A stretch of 60,118 nucleotides of DNA from an uncultured Pelagibacteraceae bacterium (GCA_902619835.1 CACNFS010000007.1:1-60118); one strand, 5' to 3'. Shown: positions 33,650 through 42,514, numbered from the stretch's first letter. Notes: generated by a model not told the origin, from the letters alone. Made by a program: numbers and translations.

Positions 33650-34913
33650 TTTTATAATTTACAAAAGCAATCGAAGCCCACAAAAGTGTACCATTCCAAG
33701 TTGTGAAAAGACTTCCTGTAGACTTTAAAGGAAATAATTCGATCAGAAAATTTAATAGTATTAAAGATAAAATTATTTTTTCTAAGCTAGTTAAATTTTT
33801 TGATTTAATTCTTAAAAAGGTTTTCCCAACTAGCGAAAAAGCAAATATAGAGATAAAAATAAATCCAATTATTCCTGTATCATGAAGAACTTCCAAATGG
33901 TAATTATGCGGATGCGTTGAACACAAGGTGTTCTGTTCTTTTAAATAAGAATTACAATTATATCTAAAAGACTTTAAGCCGAGTCCTAATAGAATGTTAT
34001 CTTTGAAAGATTTATAGGTGGTTAAATAAATTTTGGCATGGTTATTCAAAATCTTTTTTTTAGAGCTATTTTCTGTTATAGATTGTTTTTCATTTAAGGT
34101 CGACTTATCAAAATTAGAAAATTGAACGATTTTGTTTACAAAGCCTTTGTACTTAATATTTGTTTGGATATCATTTTGGTAGTAGTAAAAAAAAACTGGT
34201 ATGGCTATAATTATTGAAAGAATTAAGTTCTTTCTAAACATTTTATAGAAAATTGCTAAAAAGATCACTAAACAAAATAAAATTAAAAATGAAATTCTAT
34301 TACTCGCTACAAATGAACCAAAAATTACTAAAATAAAGATTAATGTAAAAAACCAAAATTTTTTCCCTTTATTTGGGAAAAAAATTAAAAGTGCTCCTGA
34401 TAAAGAAAAAATAAATATTTTTTGGAGGTAGGCGCCTGCAATTGCTTCATGTTCAAAAATTCCTGTTATTCTACCTTCCCATGGCTCATATCCCAAAATA
34501 TTTTTTCCAAATAAAAACTGTACTATCAAGTCTATTGCTAAAAAAGTTATTACAAAAAGACATACCTTAAAGAAAAAATTAAGATTAATTTTTTTGTTAT
34601 AAATTAAAGTTTCAATAAAAATATATAATATAAAAAACTTGAGCAAAAATATTGATTTTATGAAATTATAAATACCAATTTGATCTTTATTGAGAAAAGA
34701 GGATGCAATTAAAACAAAAAAAAATAAAAATAACGAGATATTTGAAAAATTTATATGAACTTTAATTCTATTTATAATAAAATATGTTAATCCTAGTAAT
34801 AAAAATATTATGATATTTAAATTTACAACTAGGCTTCCTGCTATTAATGAAATGGGAAAGAAATATATTGAAATTTCAATAATTGATAAAAGAAAATTTT
34901 TTTTTAATAGCAT
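33618..34913 (-). CDS. O-antigen ligase / Wzy-type polymerase family membrane protein
   Basis: 431 residues from the ATG at 34913; the alternative TTG at 34934 would overlap the divergent gene. About 11-12 hydrophobic helices flank a large periplasmic loop. The diagnostic stretch THPHNYHLEVLHDTGIIGFIF, with its catalytic-type His, is found in WaaL and Wzy_C proteins. It either joins the finished glycan to lipid A-core or polymerises repeats. Only one such gene is visible in the window, so it may serve both modules. Confidence 0.82.
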   Translation of the reverse strand: MLLKKNFLLSIIEISIYFFPISLIAGSLVVNLNIIIFLLLGLTYFIINRIKVHINFSNISLFLFFFVLIASSFLNKDQIGIYNFIKSIFLLKFFILYIFIETLIYNKKINLNFFFKVCLFVITFLAIDLIVQFLFGKNILGYEPWEGRITGIFEHEAIAGAYLQKIFIFSLSGALLIFFPNKGKKFWFFTLIFILVIFGSFVASNRISFLILFCLVIFLAIFYKMFRKNLILSIIIAIPVFFYYYQNDIQTNIKYKGFVNKIVQFSNFDKSTLNEKQSITENSSKKKILNNHAKIYLTTYKSFKDNILLGLGLKSFRYNCNSYLKEQNTLCSTHPHNYHLEVLHDTGIIGFIFISIFAFSLVGKTFLRIKSKNLTSLEKIILSLILLNFLIELFPLKSTGSLFTTWNGTLLWASIAFVNYKNENDIQYSKK

Positions 34914-34924
34914 TTTAATTTCAA

Positions 34925-36154
34925 ATGAAAACAATTAATAAATATCTTTATAATATATTTACAGCGATTTCTATTTCAATAATTTTAAGGATAGCTTTAA
35001 TAAATACATATGGGGATACTCTTTTAGAAAATGAGTGGGGAAATTTATTTTATAATTTGAAAAATAATGGTGTTCTTGCATATAGAGAATTTGAAGGGAG
35101 GTTAATTCCCTCTGTTTACATGCCTCCGTTATATGTATATTTTATTTATTTAATTGATTTTTTTCTCCCAAGTGAAAGCTATCTAGTTAAAACAATTCTC
35201 ATAATACAGATAATAATTACTTCTCTTTCAATTTTAATTTTTTATAAAATTAATTTATTATTTTTTTCAAAAAAAATAAGTTTTTTTTCATCGTACTTAT
35301 TCATTTTTTTTCCACTACATGTATATTCAAGCTTACAAGTCTCTTCAATTACACTGCAAATTTTCTTAAATTTAATTTTTCTCTATTTAATTTTGAAAAT
35401 TTTAAATCAAAATAAAAAACCGATAATTTTTTTAATTTTAGGTTTTATTTCTGGTTTGACCATTCTTTTAAGAGGAGAATTTATTTTAATTTTATTTCTT
35501 ACGATAATATTTTTAATAATTAAAAATAAAATTAATTTTAAAAATTTAATACTTACAATGTTAATGACTATTTTGATTAGCTCACCATATTTAATAAGAA
35601 ACTATATAATTTTTGAAAAAATCACAATTACAAAATCTTTTGGCTACAACTTATGGAAGGGTAATAATATAGACTCAACAGTTGAAGGATCAGAATCTGC
35701 TAATGCTTTCGAGACTGGATCAATTAAAACTAAAATCAATAATTTATCTAAAGATGATCTATATGATTTTAATTATGATAAAATATTTTTAGAGCAATCA
35801 AAGAAATTTATCTACGATGATCCAATATTATTTTTTACAAGATATATAAAAAAATTTCTTTCCTTTACTTTTTTTAATCTGAGTTCAAATTACAAAGATT
35901 ATTATCATCCGCTAAATATCTACCCTCTTTTATTTTTGAGTATATTATTTCCATTGGGTATTGTTTTTTCTCATTCAAAAAAATCATTAGGACACAATTA
36001 TCTAATTTTAAATCTGTTTTTTACGATTGCTGTTTTTTCATTTTTTTTTATACTACCGAGGTATAAGTTGATAATTTTGCCTATACAGTTAATCATCGTT
36101 AATATTTTTGTAGAAAAATGTATTAGTTATTATTTTAAAAAAAAGGGCGTGTAG
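34925..36154 (+). CDS. GT39/ArnT-like membrane glycosyltransferase whose 3' end runs into tRNA-Val
   Basis: 409 residues, about ten helices. LENEWGNLFYNLKNNG in the first loop carries the acidic pair and VYMPPLYVYFIYLID follows, as in PMT_2/ArnT-type GT-C enzymes that use polyprenyl-phosphate sugars. The C-terminus reads KKKGV and the stop codon TAG (36152-36154) is part of the D-arm region of tRNA-Val, a 10-bp overlap with the tRNA gene. The last two codons and stop are thus supplied by the tRNA, which suggests that the island gene was joined to the core at the tRNA boundary. Confidence 0.75.
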   Translation: MKTINKYLYNIFTAISISIILRIALINTYGDTLLENEWGNLFYNLKNNGVLAYREFEGRLIPSVYMPPLYVYFIYLIDFFLPSESYLVKTILIIQIIITSLSILIFYKINLLFFSKKISFFSSYLFIFFPLHVYSSLQVSSITLQIFLNLIFLYLILKILNQNKKPIIFLILGFISGLTILLRGEFILILFLTIIFLIIKNKINFKNLILTMLMTILISSPYLIRNYIIFEKITITKSFGYNLWKGNNIDSTVEGSESANAFETGSIKTKINNLSKDDLYDFNYDKIFLEQSKKFIYDDPILFFTRYIKKFLSFTFFNLSSNYKDYYHPLNIYPLLFLSILFPLGIVFSHSKKSLGHNYLILNLFFTIAVFSFFFILPRYKLIILPIQLIIVNIFVEKCISYYFKKKGV

Positions 36155-36219
36155 TTCAGTGGTAGAACGCTTCGTTGACATCGAAGAGGTCATAAGTTCA
36201 ATTCTTATCACGCCCACCA
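36145..36219 (+). tRNA. tRNA-Val (anticodon GAC)
   Basis: A full cloverleaf: acceptor GGGCGTG paired with CACGCCC, D-arm with GTTCAGTGGTAGAAC, anticodon stem CTTCG/CGAAG enclosing TTGACAT (anticodon GAC) and T-arm AAGTTCAATTCTT. The CCA is encoded. It is the first core gene after the polysaccharide island and overlaps the last island CDS by 10 bp. The 5S rRNA follows 63 bp later. Confidence 0.95.
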
Positions 36220-36282
36220 AATCCCCTTTTTACAGCTATGATTTAAACTATTTACTTATTATTACAAAAATACTATAAAACC

Positions 36283-36402
36283 GTGCCTGGTAATTATTGC
36301 GAAGGGGCTACACCCGATCCCATTCCGAACTCGGAAGTTAAGTCCTTCAGCGCCGATGGTACTTTGTCTTAAGGCATGGAAGAGTAGGACGTTGCCAGGC
36401 TT
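36283..36402 (+). rRNA. rrf: 5S ribosomal RNA, separated from 16S-23S
   Basis: About 120 nt bounded by helix I strands GCCTGG (36285) and CCAGGC (36395). The conserved loop B/C block CACCCGATCCCATTCCGAACTC and GCGCCGATGG are recognisable. No 23S rRNA lies immediately upstream; the polysaccharide island is there instead. Exact ends are uncertain by a few bases. Confidence 0.95.
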
Positions 36403-36411
36403 TTAAAAATT

Positions 36412-36537
36412 ATGAAAATTGCTAGCTCATTAAAATCATTGAAAAAAAGAGACCTAAATTCAAAATTAGTAAAACGTAGAGGAAAACTTTACGTTATTAA
36501 TAAAAAAAATCCAAAATTTAAAGCTCGACAAGGTTAG
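36412..36537 (+). CDS. rpmJ: 50S ribosomal protein L36 (bL36)
   Basis: 41 residues: [14 protein letters not shown]...[21 protein letters not shown]. This is the bL36 pattern of the longer form lacking zinc cysteines, common in alphaproteobacteria. It begins about 10 bp after the 5S gene and is followed 3 bp later by a small membrane peptide gene. It is easily missed because of its size. Confidence 0.93.
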   Translation: MKIASSLKSLKKRDLNSKLVKRRGKLYVINKKNPKFKARQG

Positions 36538-36540
36538 TGT

Positions 36541-36651
36541 ATGAGCCAAAATGACTTCAAAAAAACATACAGTGGTTTTACCAAATTTGTATTATGGGGA
36601 ACTATTGCTGTAATTGCGATATTGTTATTATTAGCAATTACTTTACTTTAA
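36541..36651 (+). CDS. 36-residue aa3-type cytochrome c oxidase subunit IV-like membrane peptide
   Basis: MSQNDFKKTYSGFTKFVLWG followed by one hydrophobic helix (TIAVIAILLLLAITLL). The 'YxGFxKxxxWGT' junction before a single helix is the pattern of the bacterial COX subunit IV family (COX4_pro_2), found upstream of pnt genes in alphaproteobacteria. It is likely an inner-membrane peptide. It begins 3 bp after rpmJ and 19 bp before pntAA. The link to cytochrome oxidase is by family resemblance only. Confidence 0.75.
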   Translation: MSQNDFKKTYSGFTKFVLWGTIAVIAILLLLAITLL

Positions 36652-36670
36652 AATCAAAGAGAAAAAATAA

Positions 36671-37765
36671 ATGATAGTTGGTTCAATTAAAGAAGATTTA
36701 GCATTAGAAAAAAGGGTTTCAATTACTCCTGAAACAGCAAAAAATATTTTGGGTTTGGGAATAAAAGTATGCATTGAAAAAAACTATGCAAGTCATTTAG
36801 GTATCGAGGACAATGAATATAAACAAACTGGAGTAGAAATTAGAGATACACCCAGCGAAGTTTTAAAATCGAGTAATTTAATAATTAAAGTAAATTGTCC
36901 CACTGATGATGAAATAAGTATATTTAAAGAGAACACTATTTTAGTTGGTATGCTTAATCCATCAAACAACAAAAATCAAATAGACAAAATTATAAAAAAA
37001 AAAATTAAAATTTTCTCACTTGAATTATTACCCCGTATTACAAGAGCTCAATCGATGGACGTATTATCCTCTCAATCAAATTTAGCTGGATACAGGGCAG
37101 TAGTAGATTGTGTTGCTGAATTTGAAAAAGCGGTACCGATGATGATGACAGCTGCTGGAACAGTGCCAGCCGCTAAAGTCTTAGTTATTGGAGCAGGTGT
37201 GGCAGGCTTACAAGCAATCGCTACTGCAAAAAGATTAGGCGCAATAGTATCAGCAACTGACGTGAGAGCAGCATCAAAAGAGCAAGTAGAAAGCCTTGGT
37301 GGAAAATTTTTAACTGTTGAGCAGGCAGAAGATATGGAAACTGCAGGTGGATATGCAAAAGAGGCTACAGATGAATATAAAAAAAAACAAGCAGAAATGA
37401 TGAAAGAAGCGCTTAAAAAAAATGATATAGTTATTTGCACAGCACTTATACCTGGTAAACCAGCGCCAAGAATTCTGACCGAGGATTTAGTAAAATTGAT
37501 GAAACCTGGTTCTATAGTTTATGATTTGGCTGCAGAACAAGGGGGTAATTCTGCATACTCAGAGGCAGGAAAAATAAATACAGTTCAAGGAATAAAGGTT
37601 ATAGGCGTGAAAAGCTTAATGAATAGTTTACCCCTAACTGCTTCAAGTTTATATGCTAAAAACTTGTTTAGCTTCATAAGAAATTTATATAGTAGAGAAA
37701 AAAAAGATTTTAACATTAATTTAGAGGATGAGATAATTGTCAAATCATTAATAGAGAAAGTTTAA
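36671..37765 (+). CDS. pntAA: NAD(P) transhydrogenase subunit alpha, part 1 (NAD domain)
   Basis: 364 residues forming the soluble NAD(H)-binding domain I. MIVGSIKEDLALEKRVSITPET is the family opening; VLVIGAGVAGLQAIATAKRLGAIVSATDVR is the dinucleotide fold; YDLAAEQGGN is also conserved. The alpha subunit is split into two genes, as in Rhodospirillum and other alphaproteobacteria. The enzyme uses proton motive force to make NADPH from NADH. pntAB follows 2 bp later. Confidence 0.95.
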   Translation: MIVGSIKEDLALEKRVSITPETAKNILGLGIKVCIEKNYASHLGIEDNEYKQTGVEIRDTPSEVLKSSNLIIKVNCPTDDEISIFKENTILVGMLNPSNNKNQIDKIIKKKIKIFSLELLPRITRAQSMDVLSSQSNLAGYRAVVDCVAEFEKAVPMMMTAAGTVPAAKVLVIGAGVAGLQAIATAKRLGAIVSATDVRAASKEQVESLGGKFLTVEQAEDMETAGGYAKEATDEYKKKQAEMMKEALKKNDIVICTALIPGKPAPRILTEDLVKLMKPGSIVYDLAAEQGGNSAYSEAGKINTVQGIKVIGVKSLMNSLPLTASSLYAKNLFSFIRNLYSREKKDFNINLEDEIIVKSLIEKV

Positions 37766-37767
37766 TT

Positions 37768-38079
37768 ATGGAAATAGATCCGTTTATATTTAGATTTAGT
37801 ATTTTTATTTTATCAATTTTTATTGGTTATTACGTCGTTTGGAGTGTAACACCATCTCTACATACACCTTTAATGTCTGTAACGAATGCAATTTCATCAG
37901 TTATTATCGTGGGAGCAATAATTGCAGCTTTAGCAGGATCATCAGAAAGTGTTTTCAATATATCAAGTATTTTTGGATTTTTAGCTATTGTTTTAGCCGC
38001 AATAAATATTTTTGGTGGATTTTTAGTAACTCAAAGAATGCTTCAAATGTACAAAAAAAAGAAAGATAAAAAGAAATGA
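37768..38079 (+). CDS. pntAB: NAD(P) transhydrogenase subunit alpha, part 2 (membrane segment)
   Basis: 103 residues with three hydrophobic helices, including YYVVWSVTPSLHTPLMSVTNAISSVI, the conserved proton-channel segment of the alpha membrane part. The C-terminus is a Lys-rich tail. The stop overlaps the pntB start by 4 bp, ensuring balanced synthesis of the complex. Confidence 0.94.
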   Translation: MEIDPFIFRFSIFILSIFIGYYVVWSVTPSLHTPLMSVTNAISSVIIVGAIIAALAGSSESVFNISSIFGFLAIVLAAINIFGGFLVTQRMLQMYKKKKDKKK

Positions 38080-39479
38080 TATCTGCAAATTTATCAGCAG
38101 TTTTTTATTTAATCTCAGGAATACTATTCATTCTTGCTTTAAGGGGATTGTCCTCTCCGGATACATCCAGACAGGGGAATTATTTCGGTATTGCAGGTAT
38201 GATAATTGCAATCGTCGTAACGTTTTTATCTATTGGAAATTTTTCCACTTCATTAGTTTACGTAATAATTTTTCTATTAATTGGTGGGATTATTGGAGCT
38301 TTTATAGCCTTTAAAATCCCAATGACTGCAATGCCAGAATTAGTCGCAGGTTTTCATAGTTTAGTTGGTTTAGCTGCCGTTTTTGTTGCCATAGCAGCTT
38401 TCTTAAATCCTGAAGCTTTTAATTTAGGAGTTGTTGGAGGAATTAAACTAGCAAGTTTAATAGAAATGTCTATTGGTGCTGCAGTAGGAGCAATAACTTT
38501 TTCTGGATCTATAATAGCTTTTCTTAAATTAAGAGGGATAATGTCTGGCTCACCAATAACTTTTAGCGGTCAACATCTTTTAAATTTAATATTAGGTATA
38601 GGAATTTTTGTCTTAATTTTTTATTTATGCAAAACTCAGTCAGCAAATGTTTTTTGGACAGTAATAATGATTTCTTTTCTTGTCGGCGTTTTATTAATAA
38701 TACCTATAGGCGGCGCCGATATGCCTGTAGTAATTTCAATGCTAAACTCTTATTCAGGTTGGGCTGCAGCTGGCATAGGTTTTACTTTAGAAAATACAGC
38801 CTTAATTATTACTGGTGCACTTGTAGGCTCTTCAGGAGCAATATTATCTTATATAATGTGCAAAGCTATGAATAGATCCTTTGTAAGTGTGATACTTGGT
38901 GGTTTTGGAGCAGACAGTTCTGCAGACGATAAAAAGGAAAAGAAAGATCAAAAACCTGTTAAAAGTGGTAATGCTGAAGATGCAGCCTTTTTAATGAAAA
39001 ATGCTTCTTCAGTAATTATAGTTCCGGGTTATGGAATGGCAGTGGCACAAGCCCAACATGCTCTAAGAGAGATGGTAGATAAATTAAAAAAAAATGATAT
39101 TAAAGTTACATATGCCATACATCCTGTCGCTGGCAGAATGCCTGGACACATGAACGTTCTTTTAGCTGAGGCAAATGTTCCATATGATGAAGTTTTTGAG
39201 TTAGAAGATATTAATAATGATTTCGCCAATTCTGATGTAGCATTTGTAATTGGAGCAAATGACGTAACTAATCCTGTAGCTAAAACAGATCCTAAGAGCC
39301 CAATATTTGGTATGCCGGTGCTTGATGTTGAAAAGTGTAAATCTGTTTTATTTGTTAAGAGAAGTTTATCTCCAGGATACGCTGGAATAGATAACGAACT
39401 ATTTTACAAGGATAATACCTTAATGTTGTTTGCTGATGCAAAAAAAATGACTGAAGATATTGTTAAAAATTTGGATTAA
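38076..39479 (+). CDS. pntB: NAD(P) transhydrogenase subunit beta
   Basis: 467 residues: about nine transmembrane helices in the first 270 residues, a charged linker (KKEKKDQKP), and the NADP(H)-binding domain III with IIVPGYGMAVAQAQHAL, HPVAGRMPGHMNVLLAEANV, IGANDVTNP and LSPGYAGIDN. It completes the pnt operon. The stop codon overlaps the transaldolase start as TAATG. Confidence 0.95.
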   Translation: MISANLSAVFYLISGILFILALRGLSSPDTSRQGNYFGIAGMIIAIVVTFLSIGNFSTSLVYVIIFLLIGGIIGAFIAFKIPMTAMPELVAGFHSLVGLAAVFVAIAAFLNPEAFNLGVVGGIKLASLIEMSIGAAVGAITFSGSIIAFLKLRGIMSGSPITFSGQHLLNLILGIGIFVLIFYLCKTQSANVFWTVIMISFLVGVLLIIPIGGADMPVVISMLNSYSGWAAAGIGFTLENTALIITGALVGSSGAILSYIMCKAMNRSFVSVILGGFGADSSADDKKEKKDQKPVKSGNAEDAAFLMKNASSVIIVPGYGMAVAQAQHALREMVDKLKKNDIKVTYAIHPVAGRMPGHMNVLLAEANVPYDEVFELEDINNDFANSDVAFVIGANDVTNPVAKTDPKSPIFGMPVLDVEKCKSVLFVKRSLSPGYAGIDNELFYKDNTLMLFADAKKMTEDIVKNLD

Positions 39480-40177
39480 TGAGAACTAAGATATTCTGCG
39501 ATATAGCTGATTACAAGACAATTAAAATTTTCAATAAAAAAGTTTCAGTTGATGGTTTCACAACCAATCCAAGTTTGATGAGGTTAGCCGGTGCCAAAAA
39601 TTACAAACAATATTCTTTAAAAATTTTAAAGGTTTGTAAAAAAAAACCAATTTCTTTCGAAGTATTCGAAGATAGTCCGAAAGCTATGCTTAAACAAGCT
39701 TATGAAATAAATTCCTGGGGTAAAAATGTTTATGTTAAAATTCCAGTCGTTAATTCAAAAGGAAAGTTTACTGGATCAGTGATTAAGGAGTTAAGTGATA
39801 AGGGGATTAAACTAAATATCACAGCAGTTTACACATTCGAACAAACTCAAATGATTTATAAAAAATTAAACAAAAAAACTAGATCTATAATTTCTATATT
39901 TGCCGGCAGAATGGCTGACAAAGGCAAAGATCCACTTCCAATTTTTAAAAAAAGTATCTCTTTGACTAAAAAAAATAAAAATATTGAAATTCTTTGGGCT
40001 AGCACAAGGGAGGCTTACAATTATACTCAAGCAAAACAGATCAATTGTAATATAATTACTATGCCTCCTAAATTAATCAATCAAATTAATGGATTTGGAA
40101 AAAGTTTTAAGTCTTTGACACTTGATACAGTAAAAAGTTTCTTAAATGATAGTAAAAAATCAAAATTTAGTCTTTAA
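39479..40177 (+). CDS. Transaldolase-family (FSA/TalC-like) aldolase
   Basis: 232 residues. CDIADYKTIKIF and GFTTNPSLM are the opening motifs, VYVKIPV holds the Schiff-base Lys, and SIFAGRMADKG and WASTREA are conserved in the small transaldolase/fructose-6-phosphate aldolase group. It probably serves the non-oxidative pentose phosphate pathway together with tkt at 47594. It is translationally coupled to pntB (TAATG) and its 3' end overlaps convergent typA by 4 bp. Confidence 0.88.
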   Translation: MRTKIFCDIADYKTIKIFNKKVSVDGFTTNPSLMRLAGAKNYKQYSLKILKVCKKKPISFEVFEDSPKAMLKQAYEINSWGKNVYVKIPVVNSKGKFTGSVIKELSDKGIKLNITAVYTFEQTQMIYKKLNKKTRSIISIFAGRMADKGKDPLPIFKKSISLTKKNKNIEILWASTREAYNYTQAKQINCNIITMPPKLINQINGFGKSFKSLTLDTVKSFLNDSKKSKFSL

Positions 40178-42000
40178 GAAGCCCTAGCTTTTGCTCTTGA
40201 GAGCCTCTTTCTCTCGTGTGGATCTAAAATTAATTTTCTAAGCCTACAAGATTTTGGTGTAATTTCTAAAGCTTCATCTGTATTTAATAAACTTAGTTGC
40301 TCAGCAATGGCCATTTTTCTAACTGGAGTTAAAACTACATTTTCGTCTGTATTTTGTGTTCTCATATTTGTTAATTTTTTACCTTTCATAACATTAATTT
40401 CAAGATCGCCAGCTTTAGATGAGATACCTACAATCATACCTTCGTATACTGGGTCATTGTGAGTTACAAGCATCTCACCTCTAGCTTGTAAATTAAAAAT
40501 CGCAAATGCTACTGCTTTACCAGTTTCCATAGATATAAGAGCACCATTTCTTCTACCCTCCATATCACCAGTGTAATCTCCATAGGAATTAAAGATTCTA
40601 TTTATTACCCCAGTACCTTTAGTTAAAGTTAAAAATCTACTGGTATAACCCATTAGACCTCTTGTTGGGGCATGAAAAATTAATCTTTTCTTATTCTTTC
40701 CGGTATCTTTTAACTCAATTAATTTACCTTTTCTTCTATTCATCGAGTCAATAATTCTTGAAGAGTATTCTTCATCTAGGTCCATTGTGATTTCTTCTAT
40801 AGGTTCCTGTTTTTTTCCATTATTCTCCTTAATTAAAACTTTTGGAGGACTTACAGTCATTTCAAAACCTTCACGCCTCATTTGAGTTAAAAGAATTTCT
40901 AACATCAACTCACCACGTCCGCTAATTGTAAAAGAATCCCTATTTTCATTTTCTGCAAAAGAGATACCAACGTTATTTTCGGCCTCTAATATTAATCGCT
41001 CACGTATTTGTGTACTTGTTAGCTTGTTTCCTTCAGTACCTGCTAATGGAGAACTATTAACCGTAATATTAATTGACATAGTTGGAGGATCGATAGGAGT
41101 CGCGCTTATTGGTTCATTCAACTCTAAATCGCAAATTGTATCAGCAACGTTAGCTTTTTCTAGTCCAGCTATGATGACAATATCTCCTGCTTCTCCTTCT
41201 TCAATCGGAACTTTCTTTGTTCCTTCATATCTAAAAATTTTAGTCAATCTTCCTTCATCTATTTTTTTACCCTCTAAATTTATTGCCTTAATTTGTTGAT
41301 TGGCTCTTGCTGTTCCTTGAGTAATTCTACCTACTAAACTTCTTCCTAAAAAACTATCTGCATATAATAAAGTTGACAACATCGCGAAAGGTTTTGTTTT
41401 ATCTGCTACAGTTGGTTTTACGTGACTTAAAATTTGATCTAAAAGAGGCTGCAAATTTTCTCTCGGTCCATTTATCTCTTTTGTAGCCCATCCAGATCTA
41501 CCGCTTGCGTACAATACAGGAAAATCTAGCTGTTCTTCATTTGCATCTAAATTTACAAAAAGGTCAAATGTTTCATTTAGAACTTCATTGGCTCTTTGAT
41601 CGGCTTTATCTAATTTATTTATTACTACAATCGGTTTTAACCCTTGTTTGAGAGCTTTAGAAAGAACAAATTTTGTTTGAGGCATTACTCCTTCTGCCGA
41701 GTCAATCAGAAGTAAAGCGCCGTCAGCCATATGTAAGACCCTTTCGACTTCAGCAGCAAAATCTCTGTGTCCTGGAGTATCAATTATATTTATTCTTGAT
41801 TTTTTCCAATTTATTGACGTAGGTTTAGCTAAAATTGTAATACCTCTTTCCTTCTCCAACTCACCAGAGTCCAGTATTCGTTCTTCTATATCTTCATTTT
41901 CTCTAAAAGAACCACTTTGTTTCATTAAACTATCAATTAAAGTTGTTTTACCGTGATCAACGTGTGCTATGATTGTAATGTTTCTAATTGAATTTGTCAT
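40174..42000 (-). CDS. typA: Ribosome-associated translational GTPase TypA/BipA
   Basis: 608 residues, the expected length. G1 AHVDHGKTTLIDSLM, effector region RGITILAKPT, G3 DTPGHRDF, G4 NKLD and the C-terminal TypA-specific domain (RGLMGYTSRFLTLTKGTG, GDYTGDMEGRRNGALIS) are all present. It acts on the ribosome under stress and in cold-dependent assembly of the 50S subunit. It is preceded on the same strand by the initiator tRNA 2 bp upstream, so the two are probably co-transcribed. Confidence 0.96.
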   Translation of the reverse strand: MTNSIRNITIIAHVDHGKTTLIDSLMKQSGSFRENEDIEERILDSGELEKERGITILAKPTSINWKKSRINIIDTPGHRDFAAEVERVLHMADGALLLIDSAEGVMPQTKFVLSKALKQGLKPIVVINKLDKADQRANEVLNETFDLFVNLDANEEQLDFPVLYASGRSGWATKEINGPRENLQPLLDQILSHVKPTVADKTKPFAMLSTLLYADSFLGRSLVGRITQGTARANQQIKAINLEGKKIDEGRLTKIFRYEGTKKVPIEEGEAGDIVIIAGLEKANVADTICDLELNEPISATPIDPPTMSINITVNSSPLAGTEGNKLTSTQIRERLILEAENNVGISFAENENRDSFTISGRGELMLEILLTQMRREGFEMTVSPPKVLIKENNGKKQEPIEEITMDLDEEYSSRIIDSMNRRKGKLIELKDTGKNKKRLIFHAPTRGLMGYTSRFLTLTKGTGVINRIFNSYGDYTGDMEGRRNGALISMETGKAVAFAIFNLQARGEMLVTHNDPVYEGMIVGISSKAGDLEINVMKGKKLTNMRTQNTDENVVLTPVRKMAIAEQLSLLNTDEALEITPKSCRLRKLILDPHERKRLSRAKARAS

Positions 42001-42002
42001 TT

Positions 42003-42079
<77 letters not shown>

Positions 42080-42084
42080 TTAAG

Positions 42085-42288
42085 TTATTTTTTTTTTATA
42101 TTTATGGCCTGAAGTTTATCTTTTTCTTCTTTAATGTCGTAAACTATCGTTTGCTCTTCTTTTAAAACTCGTAATTTTGAATTTTCGAGTGCTGAAACAT
42201 GTAGAAAAATATCTTTCTTTGTCTCATCGTCTGTTATAAATCCGTAACCTTTTTTGGCATTAAACCACTTTATTTTACCAGATGGCAT
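42085..42288 (-). CDS. Cold-shock-domain protein (CspA family)
   Basis: 67 residues beginning MPSGKIKWFNAKKGYGFI, with RNP1-like KGYGFI and RNP2-like DIFLHVSAL. It is a single OB-fold RNA/ssDNA-binding chaperone. I choose the ATG at 42288, which has AGAGG about 8 bp upstream, instead of the ATG at 42303 that sits before this SD. It lies 21 bp downstream of rpsU on the same strand. Confidence 0.9.
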   Translation of the reverse strand: MPSGKIKWFNAKKGYGFITDDETKKDIFLHVSALENSKLRVLKEEQTIVYDIKEEKDKLQAINIKKK

Positions 42289-42309
42289 TTTTAATCCTCT
42301 CATTTACAA

Positions 42310-42504
42310 TTAATATCTATTTTTAAGTTTTTGAAGTTTTTTTATTCTTTTAATGTTTTCTGTTTGAACTCTCTTCTTTTTTTCAGACGGTTTTTCATAA
42401 GTACTCTTCATTTTCATTACTTTAAAAAAACCTTCTTTTTGAAGTTTTCTTTTTAGAACCCTGATTGCTTGTTCAACGTTGTTATCTTTTACGTCTATTT
42501 TAAT
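42310..42504 (-). CDS. rpsU: 30S ribosomal protein S21 (bS21), apparently starting at AUU
   Basis: 64 residues: (M)KIDVKDNNVEQAIRVLKRKL, then GFFKVMKMKSTYEKPSEKKKR and a basic C-terminal tail. This aligns along its whole length with bS21 (usual start MKV-x-VRDNNV). No ATG, GTG or TTG lies in frame near the start. The codon aligned with Met1 is ATT at 42504-42502, placed 5 nt after a perfect GGAGG. Initiation at AUU, as known for E. coli infC, explains why simple gene callers would miss it. Confidence 0.85.
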   Translation of the reverse strand: MKIDVKDNNVEQAIRVLKRKLQKEGFFKVMKMKSTYEKPSEKKKRVQTENIKRIKKLQKLKNRY

Positions 42505-42509
42505 AAAAA

Positions 42510-42514
42510 CCTCC
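42510..42514 (-). promoter_or_regulatory. Shine-Dalgarno GGAGG that decides the rpsU start
   Basis: GGAGG reads on the minus strand 5 nt before the ATT aligned with Met1 of S21. It is the strongest SD in this stretch, where most SAR11-type genes have weak ones. It directs initiation to a codon that is otherwise poor. Confidence 0.7.

Noticed and set aside
1-36154. Signs of transposition, integrase or phage origin of the island
   Set aside because: No transposase, integrase, att-like direct repeats or phage genes were recognised; exchange by homologous recombination fits better.
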